From the NCBI GenBank assembly GCA_963768025.1, contig CAVYGM010000031.1, positions 1-64,000 on the forward strand: a stretch of DNA of 64,000 nt. Direction: 5' to 3'. The stretch is from CAVYGM01 sp963768025 (GTDB lineage Bacteria; Bacteroidota; Bacteroidia; Cytophagales; Spirosomataceae). Both the position numbers and the translations under genes were made by a program. Every line of letters begins with the position of its first letter. The first letter of the stretch is position 1. Shown in pieces: positions 19,470 to 27,019 of the stretch. The notes under the pieces are model-generated. The model saw nothing but the letters and a program-made list of their open reading frames with translations, had not been told where the DNA came from and made no database searches.

Positions 19470-19916
19470 ATGAACGATTTTCTTCTTGATCTACTGGCAT
19501 ACAACCGCCTCATGAATGAGCGGGTCATTGGCCAGCTCAACACCAGTACATGGACCGACCCTACCCCACTCTACCGCCTCCTGAATCACGTCCTGACGGC
19601 CCATCACATATGGAATCAGCGGGTACTCGGGCAGCTCCCATTGTTTGCTGTCTGGGGAGATGTACCGCGCGAGGATCTGCTCAATATGAATGAGCAGAAT
19701 ACCCACCAAAGCCGTTCCCTGCTGACCGACCTTCCCCTTGATCAACTGATTGAGTATTCCAATAGCAAAGGGGAGCCGTTTGTCAATTCGGTGCAGGATA
19801 TTGTGTACCATGTCATCAACCACTCCAACTACCACCGCGCCCAAATCGCCACCGAAGTGCGGCGGCAGGGAGGTACCCCACTCACTACCGATTATATTTT
19901 TTATAAAAGAGGGTAG
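19470..19916 (+). CDS. DinB-fold protein
   Basis: 148 residues from the ATG at 19470, chosen because DinB proteins start just before the first helix (MNDFLLDLLAYNRLMNERV); an upstream in-frame start at 19407 would add an unusual hydrophobic leader. The four-helix bundle and likely metal-binding histidines are visible: LNHVLTAHHIWNQRVLG and VQDIVYHVINHSNYHRAQIA. DinB/YfiT-like proteins include thiol-dependent transferases; in bacillithiol users such as this organism (see bshA) some act as bacillithiol S-transferases. That role is inference. Confidence 0.85.
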   Translation: MNDFLLDLLAYNRLMNERVIGQLNTSTWTDPTPLYRLLNHVLTAHHIWNQRVLGQLPLFAVWGDVPREDLLNMNEQNTHQSRSLLTDLPLDQLIEYSNSKGEPFVNSVQDIVYHVINHSNYHRAQIATEVRRQGGTPLTTDYIFYKRG

Positions 19917-19938
19917 TCGGCAGTCAGCTTTCGGCTTT

Positions 19939-20583
19939 TCATTCTTGCTGCAATACTTTCATGTCCTTTATCAACTGCTCGGCTTCGAGTTGGAGGGTAC
20001 CGTTGTATATGCCGCGGATGCGTTTGTTTTTATCCACTAACAGTACGTGTTCGGTATGCAGAAACTGCGTGCTGTCTTTGGTAAAACCCAGGTCTTCCTC
20101 GGCAAAGTACGACTGCCGGGCCAGGGTATATATGTCACTTTTAGAACCTGTCAATAGATGCCAGTTGGGTGAAGTTACCCTGTTTTTCTCGGCAAATTTT
20201 TTCAATCGCGGTACATCGTCCATCCAGGGGGTGACGCTGTACGAGAGGAGGACCACCGTTGAGTCGTTTTTGAACTCATCCTGCACCAATTTCATATGTT
20301 TGGTCATAACAGGACAGATGCTTCCACAACTGGTAAAGATGAAGTTGGCGACGTGGATTTTGCCTTCGATGGTTTTGTCCGTCACTGGCCGATCGTGTTG
20401 ATCCGTACAGGAAAATGAGGCTATGGTGTGGGTGATGTTCTGGTCGACTTCCTGGGGTGAGGTCAGAAATTGGGGCGTAAAATCGGGAGTATTGTAGTAG
20501 GGTAATTTCTCCACTTTTTCCTCCTTTGAGCAGCCCCAAAAGAAGATAATTAGAAGGAAGATATGTTTTGATGGGTGGGGCAT
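19939..20583 (-). CDS. SCO1/SenC-family copper chaperone lipoprotein
   Basis: 214 residues with an N-terminal lipoprotein-type signal (IFLLIIFFWGCSKEE). The thioredoxin-like fold carries the SCO copper site: C86 and C90 in TSCGSICPVMTKHM and the distal His in FLHTEHVLLVDKNKRIRG, followed by the closing GIYNGT. SCO proteins deliver or reduce copper for the CuA site of cytochrome c oxidase at the outer face of the inner membrane. No oxidase gene is nearby in the window. It reads convergently with the DinB gene, the stops being only about 20 bp apart, and no terminator hairpin is evident between them. Confidence 0.92.
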   Translation of the reverse strand: MPHPSKHIFLLIIFFWGCSKEEKVEKLPYYNTPDFTPQFLTSPQEVDQNITHTIASFSCTDQHDRPVTDKTIEGKIHVANFIFTSCGSICPVMTKHMKLVQDEFKNDSTVVLLSYSVTPWMDDVPRLKKFAEKNRVTSPNWHLLTGSKSDIYTLARQSYFAEEDLGFTKDSTQFLHTEHVLLVDKNKRIRGIYNGTLQLEAEQLIKDMKVLQQE

Positions 20584-20662
20584 GAACCGGGAGAATTTAT
20601 GGGTATGTATTAAATTAAAACATTAATAAAGAACCATTTAGCCAAAAAAAACACCACCCTAA

Positions 20663-20680
20663 CCCTCCTTAGAAGGAGGG
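20663..20680. repeat. Short intergenic hairpin repeat
   Basis: CCCTCCTT-AG-AAGGAGGG, preceded by CACCACCCTAA. Same style as the elements at 6440 and 8084. Located between the MORN protein stop and the SCO gene start. Confidence 0.45.
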
Positions 20681-20747
20681 AAGTTGTACGGCATTAGTTT
20701 GAATTTAATTCAAATGAGCTTTTTTGCCTATGGCCTATCACTAATCC

Positions 20748-21305
20748 CTACTTCACAAACACACTATCCGAAACATTAACGCAGTTTTTGGTTCCGAGCA
20801 GGCCATATCTTCTGCCGTTGATTACGGTGTAGTTGGACCGCACCTTGCCATTGTCGTAGTACATTTTTTGCGGGCCTTCCTCATGGCCCTGGTGGTAGTT
20901 CATTTCCTGCACCAGTGTGCCCTCCTCGTTCCACTCGCGGCAGGTACCTTCGTACTCGTCGTTTTCGAATCGGTAGTGGAGTTTCTTTTTTCCGTTTTCG
21001 TACCAGGCTACCAGCTCGCCTACTTTTTGTCCCCGATTGAATTCCCGTTCATCCAACAAGGTACCGCTCGGGTAAAACTGCTTCCAGATGCCATGCTCTT
21101 TTCCTACCAGGTACCTGACGATCCGGGCCGTGTCGCGGGTGTCCGGAAAAAAAGTATAAAGGGTACCGGTGAAGGGCTGGTCGTCGAGCAAGACTACGCC
21201 ATTGAGCTGATTAAAATTACCCTCATCACCGTTTAGCACCACCTGATTGATCTTCTCATCGGGCTGGGTACAGCCGATAGAAAACATCACCCCGAAAAGA
21301 GCCAC
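20748..21305 (-). CDS. MORN-repeat lipoprotein (YwqK-like)
   Basis: 185 residues beginning at a GTG (21303-21305): short hydrophobic leader ALFGVMFSIGC with a lipobox Cys, then repeated MORN-type units (GKEHGIWKQFYPSGTLLDE, RGQKVGELVAWYENGKKKL, DEYEGTCREWNEEGTLVQE, GHEEGPQKMYYDNGKVRS). MORN repeats form an elongated beta sheet; the YwqK name comes from a proposed toxin-antitoxin link that is poorly supported. The GTG begins 3 bases after the stop of the YHYH gene, so the two are probably translated from one mRNA. The usual Lys-rich start of the signal peptide is missing, so the true N-terminus may be slightly different. Confidence 0.75.
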   Translation of the reverse strand: MALFGVMFSIGCTQPDEKINQVVLNGDEGNFNQLNGVVLLDDQPFTGTLYTFFPDTRDTARIVRYLVGKEHGIWKQFYPSGTLLDEREFNRGQKVGELVAWYENGKKKLHYRFENDEYEGTCREWNEEGTLVQEMNYHQGHEEGPQKMYYDNGKVRSNYTVINGRRYGLLGTKNCVNVSDSVFVK

Positions 21306-21308
21306 ACG

Positions 21309-22072
21309 CTAACGCGAAACCGTACCCGCCGTGCCAAAAAATCCGCTGCCATTGATATACGGATCGGCATCCGTGATGTGGTAGTGGTAGGTGCCATTGG
21401 GGTAGTCGATGGTGGCGTGGGTATGTCCGTGGTAGGCATCGAGTAGGTCATTTGTTACTTTTTTGTTATTCTCTTCGGGCCCGTACACCGGAAACCCGTC
21501 CAGAAGAAAACCCAGCAGGGCAGACTTTGTTGCCTTCACCGTTGTCAAATACAGCGGTTCGAGGTGGTAGTGGTACTGGCCCGTTTGCTGCGGATGTCCC
21601 CAGTACTGGTCAAAACTCGTGATTTCGTTGGTGAGGGGTTGGTTGGGGCCAGCGTATTGATTAAAAATCGCCACGCCATTGAGTGCCACTCCGATGGCCC
21701 CAGCGGCGTGGCCGCGTGGGAGGAGGCTTCTTTGGGATTAAGGGGAATTTTGAAGGTCAGGGATTGGGAAGCGATGGTATTGGGATTCTTATTGAAGGTA
21801 TAGTCCCCGAAGGTTTTTCCGCTAAAACTTTCGTAGAGGCTGTTGGACGTAGGGTAGTAAGCGCTCTTATGATCAGGCATGCCGTTGGACTTGATGGTGA
21901 TGTAGGTACCATCGGAAGTGATGCTGCTGGCTCCGTAGATTTTCTTATATACATCCGGCACGGCTACGCTACTGCCGGCGGGGTCGGTAGTTACGTCGTC
22001 CATGGTATCACTCTTGCAGCTCAGAATAAGGCAGGCTACGAGCAGCCCGGCTAATACGAATAATCTGTTCAT
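21309..22072 (-). CDS. YHYH-domain lipoprotein (one frameshift)
   Basis: About 254 residues when joined. Lipoprotein signal LLVACLILSC at the N-terminus, then a beta-rich domain whose signature GQYHYHLEPLYL and YPNGTYHYHITDADPY identify the YHYH family (PF14240), exported proteins of unknown function with conserved His that may bind metal. The frame breaks at 21698-21701: the coding strand needs GGGGG (TPLGAIGVALNGVAIFNQ) but has GGGG. The rest of both halves is collinear and typical. The MORN lipoprotein follows with a 3-base gap. A role at the cell surface is likely; nothing more specific can be said. Confidence 0.8.
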
Positions 22073-22117
22073 TATCTATTTTTGGTTTGTTTCTTTTACA
22101 CTAGTGAATCCCTGTTC

Positions 22118-22630
22118 CTACGGCCTGAGCGGAGGTTTTTTTCCGAGGGCAAAGTATCCGGCTAATTCGCGGGTCAGCTCCTTGTAGTTGTCCAGTTGTT
22201 CGGGAGTACAGATTTTTCGTATAGCTTCAAAATGGGTATAATGAACCTTCTCAACTTGTTTTTGCAACTCGCCCAGGTGGGTAATCAGGGAATCTTTTCT
22301 GGTGGAGTCATCCGTAGCCAGGGTAGCGTACAGACTTTCCTTTGTGGCTTTTATTTGATCATTAAGCCGTTTGACCGCCACTCGGTGTGCTTTGATCAAC
22401 TCTTCGTAGCGGGCGACCTGATCCCCGGAAAAGTTAAGCTTGTCCGCAATAATTTGCTTGGGACCCTCCTGCTCGCCAGGCCTTCCCGGCCTCCCGCTTG
22501 GGCCGCCCAACCGTGGGCCGCCCAAGCGTTGGCCGCCCGGCGGATATAGAAACATCATTACCAGCAAGCCCACATTCAGCACCAGTAATGCCACTACGGC
22601 CAGGTTCAATAGTCGAATTTTACTCATCAT
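22118..22630 (-). CDS. Spy/CpxP-like periplasmic metal-sensor protein
   Basis: 170 residues from the ATG at 22628-22630, which overlaps the anti-sigma stop by a few bases (ATGATGAGTAA), indicating translational coupling. One membrane anchor (LLNLAVVALLVLNVGLLVMM), a Gly/Arg/Pro-rich linker (about 40-62), then an all-helical region with heptad-like LNFSGDQVARYEELIKAHR and CTPEQLDNYKELTREL, the LTxxQ-type motif seen in Spy/CpxP and heavy-metal resistance sensors (CnrX/ZraP class). Encoded third in a sigma factor, anti-sigma, sensor operon; it likely senses envelope stress or metal and works on the anti-sigma protein. This regulatory link is inference. Confidence 0.75.
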   Translation of the reverse strand: MMSKIRLLNLAVVALLVLNVGLLVMMFLYPPGGQRLGGPRLGGPSGRPGRPGEQEGPKQIIADKLNFSGDQVARYEELIKAHRVAVKRLNDQIKATKESLYATLATDDSTRKDSLITHLGELQKQVEKVHYTHFEAIRKICTPEQLDNYKELTRELAGYFALGKKPPLRP

Positions 22631-22898
22631 AAAAAGTTGTTGTGGAGGCAAGTTGCATAGTACTGACTACCGTACCCACGTCCGATTTTTCTTCTGAACT
22701 ACTGCTTGCGGTAAGGAGTATTCCCGTGTTCAACGCCAGTACCACCACGGCCGCAGCGGCAAAATTCCACATCCATTTAACGGGTGCCGGGGCTTCGGCC
22801 AATGCATCAATCCGGGCGCGGATTCGGGTGTATAAAAAATGCGGGGCTTCTACGGCTTCAATTTTTTTCAGGCGATCCAGTTTTTTGTCAATGTTCAT
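22620..22898 (-). CDS. Small membrane anti-sigma-like protein
   Basis: 92 residues: a cytoplasmic helical N-terminus (MNIDKKLDRLKKIEAVEAPH), one membrane helix around residues 44-64 (FAAAAVVVLALNTGILLTAS) and a short periplasmic tail. It lies between an ECF sigma gene and a Spy-like gene on the same strand with tight spacing and an overlapping stop. This size and position match short anti-sigma factors in Bacteroidota, although there is no zinc (ZAS) motif. The N-terminal helix would hold the sigma factor at the membrane. Confidence comes mainly from context. Confidence 0.65.
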   Translation of the reverse strand: MNIDKKLDRLKKIEAVEAPHFLYTRIRARIDALAEAPAPVKWMWNFAAAAVVVLALNTGILLTASSSSEEKSDVGTVVSTMQLASTTTFYDE

Positions 22899-22933
22899 AG
22901 TTCAGCCGTTTGATAGGTTATACGATAGTTTTT

Positions 22934-23474
22934 TCAAAACCCTTCGCGGGACTTCAATTTTTTTGAAACAGTTTGTTTGGCCCGCTGTAGCAATGATTCT
23001 ACTGCCTTTACGCTCAGGTTCATAATCTCGGCCACTTCTTTCTGGGGACGGTCTTCGATTTTGGTCAGAATCAGAACGGTTCGCTGCGCATCAGGCAACT
23101 GGTCAATGATCCCAAACAGGTTTTGAAGCTCTTCCTTGTCCTCAAGCGCTACGCCCGGATGATCAAAATGCCCGAGGTCGGCAATAGGTTCGTTGGTATC
23201 AGTGTTGAATAGGCTGGTGATAAACCCGAATCGTTTTTTAGTCTTTCGGGCCTTGATAAAATCAAGGCTTTGGTTGATGGTGATCTGATATACCCAGGTT
23301 TTGAGGGAAGCCGCCGGCCGGGTTGTAGGTATCGTAGCGCTGGTATATTTTTACAAATACCTCCTGGGCAATATCTTGCGCATCCTCCTGATTATGCACA
23401 TAGCTCAGCGCCAGATTGTACACCGTTTTTTTGAATTCGGCGTAGATGGCTTCAAATTCGGAGTTACTAAGCAT
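22934..23474 (-). CDS. ECF RNA polymerase sigma factor (one frameshift)
   Basis: About 180 residues when joined. Region 2: FEAIYAEFKKTVYNLALSYV, HNQEDAQDIAQEVFVKIYQR, then TWVYQITINQSLDFIKARK. Region 4: LPDAQRTVLILTKIEDRPQ, KEVAEIMNLSVKAVESLLQR, a helix-turn-helix that reads the -35 box. The frame is broken at 23305-23307, where the coding strand should read TTCCTC (FLKTWVYQ) but has TTCCCTC. The product directs polymerase to stress or transport promoters and is held back by the anti-sigma gene that follows after about 35 bp. Confidence 0.88.
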
Positions 23475-23624
23475 GAGGGATGTTGAACTGGACGGAGGGA
23501 AGGTAGAAGGGTTTTAGATCAGGTAGTTCATCTACCCTTAAAGGGAGAAATTCAATTTTAACATTCTGATAAAGACCCTTTTTCAAAAATTGTTTACCTT
23601 GTACGGAAACTAATCATTATTCCC

Positions 23625-24155
23625 ATGAAAACCCTTTCTACTGCTTTTCTTTTTCTCCTGGCCTTCCTGGGGCTGAGCGGCTTTCAACCCGCCGAGTCAG
23701 TAACCCAGATGGTGGCCGACTGGCAACGGGCCAAGACCTTTACGCAGGAGTACCTCGACACGATGCCCGCCGACGGGGTTGACTACAAGCCTACTTCCGA
23801 GATACGCTCATTTAGGGAGCAAATGTTGCACCTGGCCAATGGGAATTTCAATTTCGCTTCGGCTGCTTCGGGCAAAGCAAACCCGTATCAGGGCAAAAAC
23901 CTGGAAAAAATGGACGATTTCAAAACGAAGGAGTCCTTGACCAAAGTTGTCCTCGAAAGCTACGATTTCGCCATCGGTTCGCTGACCGGCCTTACTGATG
24001 CGGACATGGACGCCTCAATTAAGCTTTTTGGCCGGGACATGACCCGCGGAGTAGCCTTTGCCAAGGGATTCGAACACCAGACGCATCACCGCGGACAAGC
24101 TACCATCTACATTCGGATGAAGGGGGTGAAGCCCCCGAATGAGAAGTTGTTCTGA
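23625..24155 (+). CDS. Exported DinB-fold protein
   Basis: 176 residues with a clear signal peptide (MKTLSTAFLFLLAFLGLSG, then FQPAES), which is unusual for the otherwise cytoplasmic DinB family. The bundle shows MVADWQRAKTFTQEYLDTMP, SFREQMLHLANGNFNFASA and the C-terminal FAKGFEHQTHHRGQATIYIR with histidines at the metal site, then MKGVKPP. The role is unknown; a periplasmic thiol or hydrolase function is possible. The gene is divergent from the sigma factor operon and ends in a strong terminator. Family certain, function unclear. Confidence 0.82.
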   Translation: MKTLSTAFLFLLAFLGLSGFQPAESVTQMVADWQRAKTFTQEYLDTMPADGVDYKPTSEIRSFREQMLHLANGNFNFASAASGKANPYQGKNLEKMDDFKTKESLTKVVLESYDFAIGSLTGLTDADMDASIKLFGRDMTRGVAFAKGFEHQTHHRGQATIYIRMKGVKPPNEKLF

Positions 24156-24170
24156 AATTACCTACCTCAC

Positions 24171-24200
24171 CAAAAAAGCACCCGCTCGGGTGCTTTTTTG
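24171..24200. terminator. Bidirectional terminator
   Basis: CAAAAAAGCACCCG-CT-CGGGTGCTTTTTTG, a perfect 30-bp palindrome with A and T runs, between the convergent DinB and 2Fe-2S genes. Confidence 0.9.
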
Positions 24201-24225
24201 GTGGTACGTACAGATCGATAGAAAA

Positions 24226-24507
24226 TCAAAAATGGTTCTCCTGAACCACGATCCTGGTATTGGCAATTTCGTCATCCACCCGAACCGCACAGGCCAGGGT
24301 AGGCATCCCATCAATGGTAACCAGACAGGTACCACAGCTACCCATGCCCGAGCACAGTCCAAATCCCGACACCGGGAGCCGATCCGATAGGAGTGTCATT
24401 AACGAATGGTATTCGTTACGGCTTGTTTGGATCAGGTACTCTTCTCCCCGGTAGAACAGGGAAAACAGAATGGTATTTTTTGCAGAATCAGTCAATTTGT
24501 ATGGCAA
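24226..24507 (-). CDS. Plant-type 2Fe-2S protein
   Basis: 93-residue ferredoxin-like domain. Cluster ligands are seen as C-x4-C-x2-C (CSGMGSCGTC) and a last Cys in MPTLACAV, the arrangement of the first cluster domain of xanthine-oxidase-family small subunits. Those subunits normally add a second 2Fe-2S helical domain (total about 150 residues), which is missing here, so this is a stand-alone electron carrier. No molybdenum enzyme is encoded nearby. Cytoplasmic; partner unknown. Confidence 0.82.
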   Translation of the reverse strand: MPYKLTDSAKNTILFSLFYRGEEYLIQTSRNEYHSLMTLLSDRLPVSGFGLCSGMGSCGTCLVTIDGMPTLACAVRVDDEIANTRIVVQENHF

Positions 24508-24609
24508 GCTGTCTAATTGCGTAGGTTTATACTTTTTGATTGATCAAAAAGTATTCCTAGTCCTTCTCCATCAATGAATTACAAGAAACTAATAGCCATT
24601 AGCCCCTTA

Positions 24610-25905
24610 TTATTGTATACTCGCCGGCACCGGGGGACGACTGAGTAGCTCCTTAAAAAGCTGCCACCGTTTGTCGGGCTGGTCGGCTGTACTACCCAGG
24701 GAAGCCATCCGATGCGCTACTAGATCTTTGCCCAGGTTGTAATTGATCACGTAACTCCGGTAGGTATCGTAAAAGCGGGTCCGCTGCAGGGCCTTATCGT
24801 GCTCAAAAAACTGGTACTTTTCTATCCAGGCGGCGGCTTCTTCGCGGGTGAAGGCACCATTCAGGTAGTTGCGGGCGGCTTCGTTATCGGCGTAGGTGAG
24901 CCGGGAACGTAACTCCTGAACGGCGTAATAGGTGGTCGCTTGGGCAGAGTCAAGCCCCGCCAGCGGAAACAATACCTCCCGTTCGTAGCGGACGCGCTCG
25001 GCGCCCGGAAAAGCGACCTCAATTCCGTAGTTGGCGCTGCCTTCACTGATGAGCGAAAGCGGGGAAAACAGCGGATACACCGAAAACTCCACCCAGCCTT
25101 TCGCTTGGTAAAGATTCAAATCCAGCAACGTCATGAATACATGATGCCCCGGGTACCCCTCGTGGCAGGCCAGATCAATAACCCGATCGGCCGGAATAGG
25201 GAAGTCCGTATTCAACTGGATTTTGCTCTGCCCCTTGCCTTGATAGTAGTTATAGCCCGACCAGGGCTTGTCCGTTACGTATTCCAGCGTAAAATTCTCA
25301 TCAGCCGGGAGTTCAAAGTACCCATTGGTCCGCTTGCGGGCTTCGGCGATGGCGACATTGAATACAGTATCCAGTTTTTGGATTGGAATAGTGAACTGTT
25401 TGGCATACCCTGTATACCGCTGCGCAATACTGCCCTTCCCCGGCAATCGGCTATCCAATTCAATAAGCAAGCTATCAAAATGGGCGGCCGAAAAGGTAGG
25501 AGGCGCGGCATCGTAGAGGAGCCTGGCCTCCTCGTCAAAGGTGAGTTCCCGGCCGGCCATCATTTCTACCTTGGTTTTCAGGGCGATGAGTAGCTTATTG
25601 AGCCAAACTACCCGGTACCGGTCGTCGTCCGAAAGCTCCGTACTTCCGATATTTTCGCATTCCTGGATCAGGTCAGAAGCCTGACGAAGTAGCTCCGCAG
25701 CGGGCAACGAGTCGGCCTTGGGTCCCGTTGGTTTTAGCGAATCCGGACCGAAATAGGCATCCACAAAGTCACCATTGTACTGGCCTACGGATAGCACCAG
25801 TCGCACGTACGCTTCCGCAAGGGGGTCAATATTTGGTTGTTCGGGCTTGGTTTGGCAGGCGGTTAGAAGTAGGCCACCCAGCAGGAGGGGTACTAGTAGT
25901 TTCAT
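24610..25905 (-). CDS. DUF885-family lipoprotein, probable metallopeptidase
   Basis: 431 residues with lipoprotein signal LLLGGLLLTAC (Cys17). The DUF885 fold is M32-like; here H248-E249 and H254-H255 occur in ACHEGYPGHHVF, followed downstream by SLISEGSANYG, giving a gluzincin-like metal site (HExxxxHH rather than HExxH). Family members are secreted or envelope proteins presumed to be peptidases or hydrolases. Helical throughout, with VMHLQR-like C-terminal region replaced by YFRSYVINYNLGKDLV-type helix. Monocistronic in appearance, reading towards the 2Fe-2S gene. Substrate unknown. Confidence 0.82.
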   Translation of the reverse strand: MKLLVPLLLGGLLLTACQTKPEQPNIDPLAEAYVRLVLSVGQYNGDFVDAYFGPDSLKPTGPKADSLPAAELLRQASDLIQECENIGSTELSDDDRYRVVWLNKLLIALKTKVEMMAGRELTFDEEARLLYDAAPPTFSAAHFDSLLIELDSRLPGKGSIAQRYTGYAKQFTIPIQKLDTVFNVAIAEARKRTNGYFELPADENFTLEYVTDKPWSGYNYYQGKGQSKIQLNTDFPIPADRVIDLACHEGYPGHHVFMTLLDLNLYQAKGWVEFSVYPLFSPLSLISEGSANYGIEVAFPGAERVRYEREVLFPLAGLDSAQATTYYAVQELRSRLTYADNEAARNYLNGAFTREEAAAWIEKYQFFEHDKALQRTRFYDTYRSYVINYNLGKDLVAHRMASLGSTADQPDKRWQLFKELLSRPPVPASIQ

Positions 25906-25931
25906 ATTTTGGTTTTGCTAACAGGGTTTTT

Positions 25932-26639
25932 TCAGGAATTTTTCTTTTTGTCCCACCATACGTACAAACCAAACCCCACCAAACATATACTACTTCCGAT
26001 GATCAATCCTCTTTCCAGTCGTTGGAAATCTCCTCCGAGGTACGCTAGTAAACCAATGAGCGGAATAATACCCACGGCGGTGCCCAATATGAAGCGCCAA
26101 AAATTCATTTTAACCAGGCCGGCCACGAAACTGATGGTGTCATTGGACAGGAAGGGAGCCAGCCGAAATACCACCACGGTACCCAGGCCGTAGTGCTCGA
26201 GGTAGTTGCGCATTTTCTTCTCCGCTTTTTCGCCCAGAAGTGCCAGTAGGGTATGCTCGCTCAGCGATTTGCCAATTAGGTAGGCCGCCGAAGAAGCCAG
26301 CAAAATTCCCAGTAGGGAAAGTCCACTTCCCCACCAGGGTCCGTAGGCCAGGGTACACACCAAAATAAGGAGCCAGGACGGAATAACGAAGGCGATCATC
26401 TGAACAAAGAAAAGGGCCAGGAGCAACACCGGACCCCAGAATCCAAATTGGCCTACCCACTTGGCTATACGAGATTCATCACTGCTGGTAAGGATTTCCC
26501 AAGCTTCTTGACAAAACTGCTGGAAGGGTTCAAACAAATAATACGAACCCACCCCGATACCAATCAGTAGAAAGGAGACGATCAGGGGAAGGTAGTTCAG
26601 AAGGGTAGACTCAGGAGAAGAATCGGAACGTGAGGACAT
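25932..26639 (-). CDS. TVP38/TMEM64 (VTT-domain) membrane protein
   Basis: 235 residues, several membrane helices: LPLIVSFLLIGIGVGSYYLF near the N-terminus, GPVLLLALFFVQMIAFVIPS, then LILVCTLAYGPWWGSGLSLL and LLASSAAYLIGK, and the VTT/DedA-like re-entrant motif region VVVFRLAPFLSNDTISFVAG followed by FILGTAVGIIPLIGLLAYLG. Related to DedA transporters and eukaryotic TMEM41/VMP1 scramblases, so lipid movement or undecaprenyl-phosphate/ion transport is possible. It precedes the DUF885 gene on the same strand by only 26 bp and may be co-transcribed with it. Confidence 0.88.
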   Translation of the reverse strand: MSSRSDSSPESTLLNYLPLIVSFLLIGIGVGSYYLFEPFQQFCQEAWEILTSSDESRIAKWVGQFGFWGPVLLLALFFVQMIAFVIPSWLLILVCTLAYGPWWGSGLSLLGILLASSAAYLIGKSLSEHTLLALLGEKAEKKMRNYLEHYGLGTVVVFRLAPFLSNDTISFVAGLVKMNFWRFILGTAVGIIPLIGLLAYLGGDFQRLERGLIIGSSICLVGFGLYVWWDKKKNS

Positions 26640-27019
26640 AGGCGAATGAAGATAGGTTTTAATCCAAAGAAAAGAATCATACCACTAGTGGCTAATCGGC
26701 CCAAACGGCACCACATCCTTCTGGTAATCAGTCCATTGCCTGCTCTTCTGATTTCATACATTAGGATGTAGAAATAAATCACAGCTAGGAAGTGAATTCT
26801 AAGCCTTGCTGGCAAAATATTCCGGTGAGCGAATCTTTTCAGAATCCGCGAGTTGTACTTAATCAACATTCTGATTTGTAGAAAAACCTAATCATTAGAC
26901 TATTCATAGAATTCCCTAGCCGGAGATTAAAATTAAGTAAGTAGGCGGGCACAATTATTATGCATTTCGGTCAATAGTATCTCGTAATACTTATACATGA
27001 ATCCTATAATTTGTACCCT
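26640..27019. other. Intergenic region before the SusC operon
   Basis: Divergent spacer of about 380 bp between the TVP38 gene and the second SusC gene. AT-rich, with no plausible coding gene and no hairpin strong enough to name. It presumably carries both promoters; I find no convincing TAnnTTTG element. Confidence 0.4.

Noticed and set aside
26597..26869. Minus-strand frame of 90 codons upstream of the TVP38 gene
   Set aside because: Overlaps the real start, Arg-rich, no homology-like features.
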